Shown: in pieces, positions 23,872 through 32,730 of the stretch
How the letters are laid out: each line of letters begins with the position of its first letter
Position numbering within the stretch: the stretch's first letter is position 1
Source: Blastocatellia bacterium
Lineage (GTDB): Bacteria > Acidobacteriota > Blastocatellia > Pyrinomonadales > Pyrinomonadaceae
NCBI GenBank assembly: GCA_003487805.1
Contig: DNNE01000129.1
Span: 6,986 to 66,470 of the forward strand
Reading direction: 5' to 3'
DNA length: 59,485 bases
Position numbers and translations under genes: made by a program
Notes under the pieces: model-generated
What the model saw: only the letters and a program-made list of their open reading frames with translations
Database searches by the model: none
What the model was told of the DNA's origin: nothing

Positions 23872-26088
23872 CTACCTCACCAAAAATCTCAACACGTGCG
23901 CGCCGCTGTAAGCGAAGTAACCGATGATAATCACCGCACCCGCCAGAATGATCGCGGCATACGCGCGGACATAGCCGAACTGCATGTAACGAATGGTTTG
24001 TCCAAACCTGACAACCGCACCGCCGATCGTGTGAATGGTTCCATCGATCACGCCGATATCGAAAAGCTTCCATAATCCTTCGCGCGCACCCACCTTGATC
24101 GGTTGAATGATCGTGGCATCGTAAATCTCATCGACGTAATACTTGTTCTCGAGCAGTCGCGGCATGGCAAGCAGCGGTTTTCGCTGGAACATGAACCAAC
24201 CAATACCGATGCCCGTGAGCGCAATCATCACTGAGACCAGCGCCAGCAAGCGTTCTTCATTGATCTCCTGGGGATTGGGGATCTCTTCTGAAGACGCTGC
24301 GCCCGGTGCTTCACCAACCGGAGCCACGGCAGGTTTGCCGTCCGTCGGTTGCGGCGCGGGCGACAGCCAATGCAAAGGTTGCGCGCCATTCTCGCCGCCG
24401 GCCGCAGTGGATGGAACCGGATTGATCACTGGCGCCAATACTTGTTCAAAATAATTTTCGGGATGACCGCCGACGAGCGAGCTGATCGCGTATGGCACTC
24501 CGACCAATCCGCCGATGGTCGAGAGGATCGCCAAAACGATAAGCGGAATCGTCATCGAGAGCGGCGACTCGTGGGGCGTGTGGCTGTTGTGCAAACTGTT
24601 AGTTTGCGATTCGTGCGTGTCGTGTTCGGCGTCATGCAAACTAACAGTTTGCGTTACATCAAAACGTTCCGTTCCCCAGAACGTCATCACCATCAGTCGC
24701 GTCATGTAAACCGCAGTCAGCAGCGCCGTGACTGCTCCGACAAACCAAAGGGCCTTTGCGGCTCCTCCCGGCATATTGAATGACCCGGCGCTCCAAACCT
24801 TCCAAAGGATTTCATCTTTCGAAAAGAATCCGGCCCAGATCGGCACGCCACAGATCGCCAGCCACCCGGCGCACATCGTCAGCCACGTGATCGGCATGTA
24901 TTTGCGCAAGCCGCCCATCCGCCTCATGTCTTGCTCGTGATGCATTCCGTGAATCACTGAGCCCGATCCGAGGAACAGTTGCGCTTTGAAAAACGCATGC
25001 GTCATCACGTGAAAGATGGCGGCGACGAACGCCCCGACTCCGCAAGCCATAAACATGTAACCTAGCTGCGAAATCGTCGAGTAAGCGAGAACTTTCTTAA
25101 TATCGTTTTGGGCCAGGCCGATGGTGGCCGCGAAGAGTGCTGTGGCCGCGCCGATGACGGCAACAATGAACATCGCCGTCGGCGCGTGCGTGAAGATCGC
25201 CGAGCAGCGAACGACCATGTACACGCCCGCCGTCACCATGGTTGCGGCGTGAATCAGAGCCGAAACGGGTGTGGGACCGGCCATCGCGTCCGGTAACCAC
25301 ACGAACAAAGGAATCTGTGCGCTCTTCCCGGTGGCGCCGATGAAGAGGAGGACCGCGACTGACGTTATGCCTCCGGCCCAAAGCGTCGAGAGCGCGAAAC
25401 TGTCGGGATTCATAAGCCCAATCGTTTGCAGAGCGCTGATGACGCCCTGAGCAGGCTTATCAAAGAAGCTAATCGACGCATGGCCCTTTGCGGACGTGAG
25501 GAAAAACACCAGCATGATGCCGAGCACGAATCCCCAGTCGCCGACCCGATTTGCGATAAAAGCTTTTTTCGCTGCCGGCGCAGCCTCTTCTTTGTCGAGG
25601 TAGTAACCGATCAAAAGATACGAGCAGAGGCCGACGCCCTCCCAGCCGACGAACATCAGCAGGAAGTTGTCCGCGAGAATTAGGGTCAACATCGCGAACA
25701 TGAACAGATTCAAGTATGCGAAGAAGCGATAGTAACCGCTGTCGCCACGCATATAGCCGGTCGCAAAGATGTGAATCAGCAATCCGACAAACGTGATGAA
25801 GAGCGCGTAGATGCCGCTCAGCCGATCCATTGCCAAACCGAAATCAGCCCGGAACGAGCCCACCTGAATCCACGTCCACAGATGATCCATGATCGGCTGC
25901 GTCGACCGCAGCGCCCCATCCGATTTGAATGCGAAGTAGAAGCTGAGAATCGTCGAGATGCCGACTGAGGCACACGCGATCAGGCCGATGAACTGCTCGT
26001 TGCGCAGACGACGACCGACGAACCAGTTGATGACTGCACCGGCCAGCGGAACGAAGATGATCAGACTAAGGAGATGGTTATTGTTCAT
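23872..26088 (-). CDS. nuoL: NADH-quinone oxidoreductase subunit L
   Basis: About 738 residues from the ATG at 26088 (MNNNHLLSLIIFV). It is the distal proton-pumping subunit with the long lateral helix at the C-terminus. Signatures: FVGWEGVGLCSYLLIGYY, GKSAQIPLFVWLPDAMAGPTP, SALIHAATMVTAGVYMVVR, QNDIKKVLAYSTISQLGYM, MTHAFFKAQLFLGSGSVIH. Two non-standard segments lie between the later helices. One is a His-rich stretch (VSLHDAEHDTHESQTNSLHN) encoded by an in-frame palindrome pair; the other is a Pro/Ala-rich stretch of about 50 residues (STAAGGENGAQPLHWLSPAP). Confidence 0.96.
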   Translation of the reverse strand: MNNNHLLSLIIFVPLAGAVINWFVGRRLRNEQFIGLIACASVGISTILSFYFAFKSDGALRSTQPIMDHLWTWIQVGSFRADFGLAMDRLSGIYALFITFVGLLIHIFATGYMRGDSGYYRFFAYLNLFMFAMLTLILADNFLLMFVGWEGVGLCSYLLIGYYLDKEEAAPAAKKAFIANRVGDWGFVLGIMLVFFLTSAKGHASISFFDKPAQGVISALQTIGLMNPDSFALSTLWAGGITSVAVLLFIGATGKSAQIPLFVWLPDAMAGPTPVSALIHAATMVTAGVYMVVRCSAIFTHAPTAMFIVAVIGAATALFAATIGLAQNDIKKVLAYSTISQLGYMFMACGVGAFVAAIFHVMTHAFFKAQLFLGSGSVIHGMHHEQDMRRMGGLRKYMPITWLTMCAGWLAICGVPIWAGFFSKDEILWKVWSAGSFNMPGGAAKALWFVGAVTALLTAVYMTRLMVMTFWGTERFDVTQTVSLHDAEHDTHESQTNSLHNSHTPHESPLSMTIPLIVLAILSTIGGLVGVPYAISSLVGGHPENYFEQVLAPVINPVPSTAAGGENGAQPLHWLSPAPQPTDGKPAVAPVGEAPGAASSEEIPNPQEINEERLLALVSVMIALTGIGIGWFMFQRKPLLAMPRLLENKYYVDEIYDATIIQPIKVGAREGLWKLFDIGVIDGTIHTIGGAVVRFGQTIRYMQFGYVRAYAAIILAGAVIIIGYFAYSGAHVLRFLVR
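24590..24654. repeat. Palindrome pair inserted in frame inside nuoL
   Basis: GCAAACTGTTAGTTTGCG (24591-24608) and GCAAACTAACAGTTTGCG (24636-24653) are inverted copies of one another, and each is nearly palindromic itself. They encode TQTVSLHDAE and ESQTNSLHN in the NuoL protein. A related palindrome, ACGCAAGTTGTTAACCTGCG, lies in the nuoA-nuoB gap. Confidence 0.8.
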
Positions 26089-26090
26089 TC

Positions 26091-26201
26091 GGAGCGCGGG
26101 CATCCTTGCCCGCAAACGCGAGCGAAGCTCGCGTCTCTACTCTTAAAACTTACAAACCGTTCGCGCTTCGCGCTCAATGCGGGCAAGGATGCCCGCGCTC
26201 C
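26091..26201. repeat. Perfect 24-bp inverted repeat in the nuoK-nuoL gap
   Basis: The arms 26091-26114 (GGAGCGCGGGCATCCTTGCC, then CGCA) and 26178-26201 are exact inverted copies. Inside are GCGAGCGAAGCTCGC (palindromic) and GCGCTTCGCGC. The element fills the gap between nuoK and nuoL on the operon transcript. Confidence 0.9.
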
Positions 26202-26203
26202 AA

Positions 26204-26509
26204 TCAAAATTTCAAAATGCTTGAATCATCCACATCCAACGATTCTCGGCTGCGAAAGATGGCGATGATAATTCCCAAACCCACCGCTGCTTCCGCTGCG
26301 GCGACGGTCATGACGATGAAGACGAATAACTGTCCGGTCACGTCGCGGAAGAAACTCGAAAAAGCCACAAACGTCAGATTCACGGCATTGAGCATCAGCT
26401 CGATACACATGAACATCGAGATGACGTTGCGCTTAATCAGCACGCCGACGACGCCGATGGTGAACAGCACCGCCGAAAGCGCGAGATACCATGAAAGTTG
26501 TGGTGTCAT
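26204..26509 (-). CDS. nuoK: NADH-quinone oxidoreductase subunit K
   Basis: 101 residues, the standard NuoK length, with three transmembrane helices (WYLALSAVLFTIGVVGVLI, VISMFMCIELMLNAVNLTFV, VFIVMTVAAAEAAVGLGIII). The conserved membrane glutamates in MCIELMLNA and AAAEAAVG, which are part of the proton path, are both present. Confidence 0.96.
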   Translation of the reverse strand: MTPQLSWYLALSAVLFTIGVVGVLIKRNVISMFMCIELMLNAVNLTFVAFSSFFRDVTGQLFVFIVMTVAAAEAAVGLGIIIAIFRSRESLDVDDSSILKF

Positions 26510-26514
26510 AAAAA

Positions 26515-26540
26515 CAGAAGTCAGAAGTCAGAAGTCAGAA
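26515..26540. repeat. Tandem heptamer CAGAAGT, about 3.7 copies
   Basis: CAGAAGTCAGAAGTCAGAAG then TCAGAA lies in the 39-base gap between nuoJ and nuoK. Unlike the other gap repeats it is a direct tandem, not a palindrome. Confidence 0.8.
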
Positions 26541-26548
26541 CAAGCACG

Positions 26549-27211
26549 TTACTCATCATTCGCGTGCGGAGCGTCGGCTACGCCTGACAATTTCTCCACT
26601 TCTTCAGTCGAACGCGCCACTACTGGGGTCAAATCCGGTGTTGAGCGCGGATCCAAAACGTCCCGCGCCAGTACCTGAAACCCGGGTACAACAGCGACAT
26701 TGCGCGGCAACAATCCACCTCGCCGTGCGAGCGTCATTGCACCCACCACCGCCATCAACAGCAGGATCGACGTAATCTCAAACGGCAGCAGGTAAGTCGT
26801 GAACAGCCCTGCCCCGATTGATGACGTCAGACCCACGTCTGAAATATTGCTGGTCGGCGTGCCGGGCGATGTGTGCACGAAAACAATGATGAATGCCGTC
26901 TCAGCGAAGAGAATTGCTGCGAGGCCTATGGCGATCGGGACCAGCGCGCGCAGGCGCAGCGGCTGTCGCTCTTCGTCTTCAACGTTCAGCAGCATGATGA
27001 CGAACACGACCAGCACCATGATGGCGCCCGCATACACAATTACTTGCACGGCGGCGATGAACGGCGCCGCCAGCGTGACGTACAAACAAGAGAGCGAAAT
27101 GAATACGCCGATCAGCGAGATGGCGCCATAGAGCGGGTTGCGTTGCACGACCATTGAAATCGCGCAACCTATCGCCATCCCGGCAAACAATATGAATAAC
27201 AGTCCTAACAT
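26549..27211 (-). CDS. nuoJ: NADH-quinone oxidoreductase subunit J
   Basis: About 220 residues from the ATG at 27211 (MLGLLFILFAGMAIG); the open frame extends 28 codons further into a repeat element and is rejected. It has five transmembrane helices with NPLYGAISLIGVFISLSCLY, AAVQVIVYAGAIMVLVVFVI (the flexible TM3 region of complex I) and ITSILLLMAVVGAMTLARR. A C-terminal soluble tail of about 45 residues is longer than usual. Confidence 0.93.
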   Translation of the reverse strand: MLGLLFILFAGMAIGCAISMVVQRNPLYGAISLIGVFISLSCLYVTLAAPFIAAVQVIVYAGAIMVLVVFVIMLLNVEDEERQPLRLRALVPIAIGLAAILFAETAFIIVFVHTSPGTPTSNISDVGLTSSIGAGLFTTYLLPFEITSILLLMAVVGAMTLARRGGLLPRNVAVVPGFQVLARDVLDPRSTPDLTPVVARSTEEVEKLSGVADAPHANDE

Positions 27212-27212
27212 T

Positions 27213-27281
27213 GCTTTGTGTTTCTCTGTGTCCTCTGTGGTTAAGATTCTTTCACCACGGAGGACACAGAGAAGCACAGCA
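27213..27281. repeat. CACAGAGGACACAGAG inverted repeat at the usual nuoI position
   Basis: GCTTTGTGTTTCTCTGTGTC (27213 on) with CTCTGTGG pairs with CCACGGAGGACACAGAGAAG (27254 on). It is all that lies between nuoH and nuoJ, where nuoI is normally found. Confidence 0.88.
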
Positions 27282-27282
27282 C

Positions 27283-28356
27283 TTATCCGCCCCAACCCGT
27301 CGTCGTCTTCAAAAACTTTCCGAGGTAATCAAACGCGCCCGACCATTGAATCGTCGCGGTCAGAACAATGTTGATAATTGCCAGCGGCATAAGGAACTTC
27401 CAGCCGAAGCCCATCAACTGATCAAAACGAAAGCGGGGCAACGTGCCGCGCAGCCAGATGTAGAAGAACAGAAAGAAAATTACTTTGCCCAGAAAATAAA
27501 AAACGCCCAACCACGGAAGTTGGTGCACGAAGGGCCCATTCCATCCGCCGAGGAAAAGCGTCGTCGCCAGCATCGACACCGTGAACATGTTCACGTATTC
27601 CGCCAGGAAGAACAGCGCAAACTTCATCGCGCTGTATTCTGTGTGAAATCCGGCGACCAGTTCAGTCTCCGCTTCAGGTAGATCAAAAGGCACGCGGTTT
27701 GTCTCGGCGATCGCGGCGATCAAATAGACTACGAAACCGAGCGGCTGCACCCAGATCAGGTTCCAACCAGTAATCCCCAGATGGCCTGATTGCTGTTCGA
27801 CGATGCTGTAAAGATCGAGCGTGCCCGACTGCAGGATCACGCCAATCAGTGCCAGCCCAAGCGCGAGTTCATACGAAATCATCTGCGCCGACGAACGCAG
27901 ACCGCCCATCAAACTGTACTTGTTATTTGAAGACCAGCCGGCCAGCGCGATTCCGTAAACTCCAACTGACGTCACTCCCAGCACGTAAAGCAACCCAACA
28001 TCGAAGCGCGCAATGACCAGGCGAATGGTGCCGATGACCGGCAGGTGTATTTCCGGCCCGAACGGATAGACGACGATCGTCATCAGCGCCGCGGTAGTGG
28101 CAATTACCGGGGCCAGGAAATAAACAAAGCGCGTCGATTTATCAGGGACTATATCTTCCTTGAGAATGAACTTGAGCAGATCGGCAAACGGTTGCAGAAG
28201 TCCACCGGGACCCACGCGGTTTGGTCCCAGGCGTCCTTGAATAAATCCGAGCACACGTCGCTCTGCCAGCACCGTGTACGCGACCATCGTCATGACCACC
28301 GTAAAGGCGACCAGGATGCCAATCATCAAAAGGACAAGATGTTTTAGATCTTCCAT
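27283..28356 (-). CDS. nuoH: NADH-quinone oxidoreductase subunit H
   Basis: 357 residues with about eight transmembrane helices. NuoH contributes to the quinone cavity and proton input. Signatures: AERRVLGFIQGRLGPNRVGP, LLQPFADLLKFILKEDIVPD, AETNRVPFDLPEAETELVAG (the glutamate-rich quinone-loop) and EYSAMKFALFFLAEYVNMF. An inverted repeat of ATTGATTCATTG type separates it from nuoG. Confidence 0.97.
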   Translation of the reverse strand: MEDLKHLVLLMIGILVAFTVVMTMVAYTVLAERRVLGFIQGRLGPNRVGPGGLLQPFADLLKFILKEDIVPDKSTRFVYFLAPVIATTAALMTIVVYPFGPEIHLPVIGTIRLVIARFDVGLLYVLGVTSVGVYGIALAGWSSNNKYSLMGGLRSSAQMISYELALGLALIGVILQSGTLDLYSIVEQQSGHLGITGWNLIWVQPLGFVVYLIAAIAETNRVPFDLPEAETELVAGFHTEYSAMKFALFFLAEYVNMFTVSMLATTLFLGGWNGPFVHQLPWLGVFYFLGKVIFFLFFYIWLRGTLPRFRFDQLMGFGWKFLMPLAIINIVLTATIQWSGAFDYLGKFLKTTTGWGG

Positions 28357-28365
28357 TAGAAGTAT

Positions 28366-28442
28366 TGATTCATTGACTCATTGCTTCATTGATTCATTTC
28401 GACAGACGCAATGAATCAATGGTTCAATCAGTCAATGAGACA
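28366..28442. repeat. ATTGATTCATTGACTCATTG inverted repeat in the nuoG-nuoH gap
   Basis: The left arm (28366-28399) is made of ATTGATTC-like units and the right arm (28409-28442) of CAATGAATC-like units, and they pair over about 30 bases. It fills the 88-base gap. The same family is found between nuoE and nuoF. Confidence 0.85.
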
Positions 28443-28444
28443 AT

Positions 28445-30727
28445 TCACGCCACTGCCGGATCCCGCTTCAAATTGTCATCAATCGTGATTTGATACAGCG
28501 GCGAGATGGCAAAACTCTCGGGCACCGGATTTCCAGCAGCCAGCAAATGAATCTGTGGCGTCTTGCTCATTAACGTTCCCGGCTTAAACAACTCATGACC
28601 GACTGACGGCGTGACCTGCGACTTTTCGCCTTCATCCGGCAAAGCTTCGACCGATCCGTGTATCGCGTTCATTTCATTTGAAACATCGCGCTGCGCAGCG
28701 ATCGCATGCTTGACCTGCACAGGATTGCTCTCGTCTTTCAAAAGCGGATATCGCAGCCCGGCGTAAGCAGGAATTCGATCCGCAATCTCACGAAACACTG
28801 CGCTCGACGATCGCTCGAAACCAAAGTCAACTCCGAGTTCCTTTGCGAGCCGCGCCGTGATGATCCAATCGGCCAAAGATTGATGCACTGGTTCGATTGA
28901 TTTGCGCACGCGTTGGACCAATCCGCCGCTGTTCGTAAACGTGCCATCAACTTCGGCGAACGACGCAGCCGGCAGGACGACGTCGGCGAATTCCGTAGTA
29001 TCAGTTTCAAAAAGCTCCTGCACCACCAGAAGGTCGAACTTCGCCAGGGCGTCGGGATGTTCCTGCAGGTGCGCCGGCAAGAGGCTTCCGGCTACATACA
29101 TCGCGCGGATTGATTGGCCTGCGCCAGCCAGCAAATCGATCGCGCTCCGCGCTTTGCCCTGGGCCATATCGTGTGCGCCGACGCTGTTGTTGAAGAGCGG
29201 CAGCGGATGCAGCAGCACGCGACGACCTTCAGCAGCAAACAGGTAAGGGAACTGAGCCACGATCGCCTGGGCCGCGGCACTCAGTTCACTCCCGAACATG
29301 ATTGTGACATCACCCTGCGTTTGATTAATTGCCGTGCGCGCGGTCTCGAGGTCACGCGCATCGATGCCCATCTTCTTTGCGGCCAGCGCATCGTTATCAG
29401 CATTTGCCAGCGACAACACAGCCGCGTCTTCGGTGCCCGGCCGGATATGAATGAACTGCGAAGCTTGTTCGCGTATGCGAATGGGCACGCTGTTGAAGAT
29501 GATCAGATTCGCGCCGCCGTTTCGCACTGCCTGCCGAATTTGCTTGCCCGTCAGTGGTTGCAATTCTTCCGGCTCGCCGCCAATCAAAACTATCGTCTTC
29601 GCATAGCGAATATCTCGATGTGTCGATAATTCACCGCCGAGATTTTCGAAGAAAGGTTTGAGACTAGAAGCATCATCGACCGCGTAGTTTTCAGTCTCGA
29701 CAACTTCAGTCGCGAATTTGCGCAGGACGTAGAGTGATTCGTTTGTTAGTCGCGCACTGCCAATTACACCGAGTGAGTTCTGGCCGTTCTCAGCGACGAC
29801 TTTGTCGAGCCGCTCTGCCGTGAAGCGAATAGCTTCGTCCCAGGTCGCGGGAATGAGCCGCCCGCCTTTCTGATAACGAATCAGCGGCGTGCGAATTCGC
29901 TTTTCATGGTTCACGAATGGATGACCGAAACGGCCTTTGACGCAAAGGAACTCGCCGTTGTGTCCGTTCACATAACGATCGCGCGCGACAATGCGCACCA
30001 GGTCGCCGCCACGCGAGCCGAGCGACATCTGACAACCGTCCGAGCAGTAGGTGCAGGTTGAGATTGTCTGCGTCAGTTCCCAGGGTCGATGTTGATGTCG
30101 ATAAGTTCCGTCAAGCAGGGTTCCCGTCGGGCAAACCTCGATGCAATTGCCGCATTGCGAACAATTCAACCAGCCGCCGAACGTGCCGATGACGGTGTTA
30201 GCGCCACGATTGCCGGCTTCGATCGCTTCTTCACCCATCCACTCATCGCAGACGCGCGTGCAACGCTTGCAGAGAATGCAACGCTGCGGATCGTTGGCGA
30301 CCATCGGCGAAAGATATTTTTCGGCTTTGGCATTCTTGCGTTCAATGAAACGCTCTTCGAGGTTGCCCCAGTCGAAAGTGAGCTCCTGAAGTTCACATTC
30401 GCCGCCGCGATCGCAGACCGGACAATCAAGCGGATGATTGGCGAGCAGGAACTCGAGCATCGATCGCTGCGCCTTCTCAATCTCTTCACTTTGCGTCGTG
30501 ACGATCATGCCGTCCGTGCAAATGATCGTGCAGGAGGTCTGCAGCTTCGGCATCTTCTCGATGCGCACCAGGCACATGCGACACGAAGCCTGCAAAGCCA
30601 GATCGGCGTAGTAGCAGAACGAGGGAATGTCGAACTGGTTTTCGCGACACACGTCGATCAGCCGCGCGCCTTTGGCGACCTGAAAATCGCGGCCGTTAAT
30701 GGTTACTTTGATTAGTTCTGTTGACAT
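28445..30727 (-). CDS. nuoG: NADH-quinone oxidoreductase subunit G
   Basis: 760 residues. The N-terminal [2Fe-2S] ferredoxin domain has CYYADLALQASCRMC. The His-coordinated cluster region HPLDCPVCDRGGEC follows, then two [4Fe-4S] motifs CILCKRCTRVCDEW and CSQCGNCIEVCPTGTL. Next is the molybdopterin-type domain with CTYCSDGCQM...CVKGRFG (the extra N7-type cluster ligands), LIGGEPEELQPL and DVVLPAASFAEVDGTFTN. The final 110 residues resemble the C-terminal domain of molybdopterin proteins. It passes electrons from NuoF toward the membrane arm through NuoI and NuoB. A secreted protein gene separates it from nuoF. Confidence 0.96.
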   Translation of the reverse strand: MSTELIKVTINGRDFQVAKGARLIDVCRENQFDIPSFCYYADLALQASCRMCLVRIEKMPKLQTSCTIICTDGMIVTTQSEEIEKAQRSMLEFLLANHPLDCPVCDRGGECELQELTFDWGNLEERFIERKNAKAEKYLSPMVANDPQRCILCKRCTRVCDEWMGEEAIEAGNRGANTVIGTFGGWLNCSQCGNCIEVCPTGTLLDGTYRHQHRPWELTQTISTCTYCSDGCQMSLGSRGGDLVRIVARDRYVNGHNGEFLCVKGRFGHPFVNHEKRIRTPLIRYQKGGRLIPATWDEAIRFTAERLDKVVAENGQNSLGVIGSARLTNESLYVLRKFATEVVETENYAVDDASSLKPFFENLGGELSTHRDIRYAKTIVLIGGEPEELQPLTGKQIRQAVRNGGANLIIFNSVPIRIREQASQFIHIRPGTEDAAVLSLANADNDALAAKKMGIDARDLETARTAINQTQGDVTIMFGSELSAAAQAIVAQFPYLFAAEGRRVLLHPLPLFNNSVGAHDMAQGKARSAIDLLAGAGQSIRAMYVAGSLLPAHLQEHPDALAKFDLLVVQELFETDTTEFADVVLPAASFAEVDGTFTNSGGLVQRVRKSIEPVHQSLADWIITARLAKELGVDFGFERSSSAVFREIADRIPAYAGLRYPLLKDESNPVQVKHAIAAQRDVSNEMNAIHGSVEALPDEGEKSQVTPSVGHELFKPGTLMSKTPQIHLLAAGNPVPESFAISPLYQITIDDNLKRDPAVA

Positions 30728-30736
30728 CGAGATTTA

Positions 30737-31402
30737 TTAATTGAGTCTGATCGTCATTTCGCGGCGCGCGCCCAGATCCAGCTGAATGGTTTCGATTTGC
30801 GCACCCGACTCGTCAAACGCCTTTCGGTCGACCCACGTTCCGTGCGAGGTCTGGAACTTTATGGTGAAGGGCACTTCCGGAGTCAGGATTTCGTAATGCC
30901 CCTTCGGCCATGCCGAACTAATGGACCAGAAGGAACGGGGCTCACCCGCCCGGCATAGATAGACTGAGCCTCCCTCGATCGGTTTATTGGTTGAGCCATC
31001 CAAAATCGTAAGCACCAGGCGTCCAGCCTTTGGCCCTAGTTTGATCTTCACCGGAGCGGGCGTCGATGTTTCATCAATAGCCACTTGCGCAAGGTTCTCC
31101 TGCCAAAGCTTTCCGTAAAAGGCCAAGTCCGCGGCCGGATATCCCTTCTCAAGATGTTCGGCATAAACCGTGTACGTACCCGGACGCTGGATCCAGAGCG
31201 AGAATTGGCCTTTCGAGTCTGACTGTCCGCGGGGAACACGCCCGTTTCCCACCAACGCACTAACCCAAGCGCCTGTGACCGGTTGTTCCTGTTCGTCCAC
31301 AACTGTGCCCGTGACCGTGTGCCAGTCTGGACTCCGCTCCCGCGCCGCAACCAGCACGGACATCAACAAGACGAAACCGCAAATCAAGGTCGCTCGCTTC
31401 AT
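30737..31402 (-). CDS. Secreted carboxypeptidase-regulatory-like domain protein inside the nuo operon
   Basis: About 221 residues from the ATG at 31402, two bases past the nuoF stop. The signal peptide (RATLICGFVLLMSVLVAA) is clear. Residues 25-90 form a transthyretin-like CarboxypepD_reg domain (VTGTVVDEQEQPVTGAWVSA, GQFSLWIQRPGTYTVYAEH). A second similar beta domain follows (GRLVLTILDGSTNKPIEGGS). It ends in strand-rich sequence (IQLDLGARREMTIRLN). The domain is common in acidobacterial surface proteins. Position shows co-transcription between nuoF and nuoG, but no role in complex I is known for this family. Confidence 0.8.
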   Translation of the reverse strand: MKRATLICGFVLLMSVLVAARERSPDWHTVTGTVVDEQEQPVTGAWVSALVGNGRVPRGQSDSKGQFSLWIQRPGTYTVYAEHLEKGYPAADLAFYGKLWQENLAQVAIDETSTPAPVKIKLGPKAGRLVLTILDGSTNKPIEGGSVYLCRAGEPRSFWSISSAWPKGHYEILTPEVPFTIKFQTSHGTWVDRKAFDESGAQIETIQLDLGARREMTIRLN

Positions 31403-31403
31403 C

Positions 31404-32699
31404 TTAGTTTTGGGGGCGCCCATTACCTGACAGATGTTTTTCAAAATCCTCAGGAAAGCGCTTCACCGCCGACTGAATCGGCCACGCCGCGGCATCGCCC
31501 AGCGGACAAAATGATTTGCCTTCAATGTTGTCACAAAGATCCAAGAGCAACTGGGCGTCTTCCGGACGGCCGCCGCCACCTTCAATGCGCTTGAAAATCT
31601 TTACCAGCCAATCAGTGCCTTCGCGACAAGGCGTACACCAACCGCATGATTCATGTTTGTAGAACTCAGTCAGGTTCTTCGTTGACTCGAACACGTCAAC
31701 CGTTTCGTCCATCACGATGAAACCACCCGATCCGACCATCGACCCGCCCGTGACCAGGCCTTCGTAATCCATGCGCACATCTTTCCCGATAATCTGATCG
31801 GCGCGCATGATGTAAACCGACGAGCCGCCGGGAATGACTGCCTTCAACTGTTTGCCGTTCGCGATCCCGCCGCAGTCTTCCATGATGAACTTTTCCATGT
31901 CGTCATAGCCCATCGGCAATTCATAAACGCCCGGGCGATTGACATGACCTGAGACCGACCAAAGCTTTGTCCCGCCGCTCTTTTCGGTTCCCAATTTCTG
32001 ATAAGCCTCGCCGCCCATCTTGATGATGTCAGGCACGGCGGTTAGCGTTTCGACATTGTTCACGACAGTCGGCGATGCATACAGGCCTGAGATAGCGGGG
32101 AAGGGAGGCTTCATGCGCGGATGGCCACGAAAGCCTTCGAGCGAACTAAGCAACGCGGTTTCCTCACCGCAGATGTAAGCTCCCGCGCCGGTGTGCGTAT
32201 AGATCTCGCAAGCGAAATTCGAGCCGAGAATTTTCTCACCCAGCAGTCCGGCCGCGCGCGCCTCGTCCAACGCGACGTCCATGATGTCGATCAAGTATTT
32301 ATATTCGCCGCGTGTGTAGATGTAATTCCGTTTTGCGCCCAACGCGTAGGCGGCGATCAGCATGCCTTCGATCAGCATATGCGGATCGCGTTCCATCAGG
32401 TAGCGATCTTTGAAAGTGCCGGGCTCAGATTCGTCGGCGTTGCAGACCACGTATTTCTCTTTGGGCGAATCTTTGGGAACAAAGCTCCACTTCATTCCCG
32501 TCGGAAATCCCGCGCCGCCACGGCCGCGCAACGCTGACTTCTTCACTTCGTTGATGACATCATCAGGCGACATCGAATCGAGAACTTTTTTAATCGCTTC
32601 GTAGCCGCCGTTGCGTCGATACACGTCGAGCGACCGCGAGTGCTCGAGATTAACTCGCCGCAGCTGAAGTGGTTCACATCCGATGGCGCCAATGAACAT
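31404..32699 (-). CDS. nuoF: NADH-quinone oxidoreductase subunit F
   Basis: 431 residues. The NADH- and FMN-binding subunit. GRGGAGFPTGMKWSFVP is the FMN/NADH glycine-rich site, followed by CNADESEPGTFKDRYLMERD, GAGAYICGEETALLSSLEG, and the [4Fe-4S] ligands ESCGWCTPCREG with a later Cys in GKSFCPLGDAA. Length and order are standard. The start MFIGAIGCEPLQLRRVNLEH fits the family without the common longer N-terminus. Confidence 0.97.
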   Translation of the reverse strand: MFIGAIGCEPLQLRRVNLEHSRSLDVYRRNGGYEAIKKVLDSMSPDDVINEVKKSALRGRGGAGFPTGMKWSFVPKDSPKEKYVVCNADESEPGTFKDRYLMERDPHMLIEGMLIAAYALGAKRNYIYTRGEYKYLIDIMDVALDEARAAGLLGEKILGSNFACEIYTHTGAGAYICGEETALLSSLEGFRGHPRMKPPFPAISGLYASPTVVNNVETLTAVPDIIKMGGEAYQKLGTEKSGGTKLWSVSGHVNRPGVYELPMGYDDMEKFIMEDCGGIANGKQLKAVIPGGSSVYIMRADQIIGKDVRMDYEGLVTGGSMVGSGGFIVMDETVDVFESTKNLTEFYKHESCGWCTPCREGTDWLVKIFKRIEGGGGRPEDAQLLLDLCDNIEGKSFCPLGDAAAWPIQSAVKRFPEDFEKHLSGNGRPQN

Positions 32700-32730
32700 G
32701 GTAGTCAGTAGTCTGTCGTTTCAGATACTG

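Noticed and set aside
26515..26540. CRISPR-like or other array
   Set aside because: It is a direct 7-base tandem of under four copies with no spacers; no CRISPR array or cas gene exists in the window.
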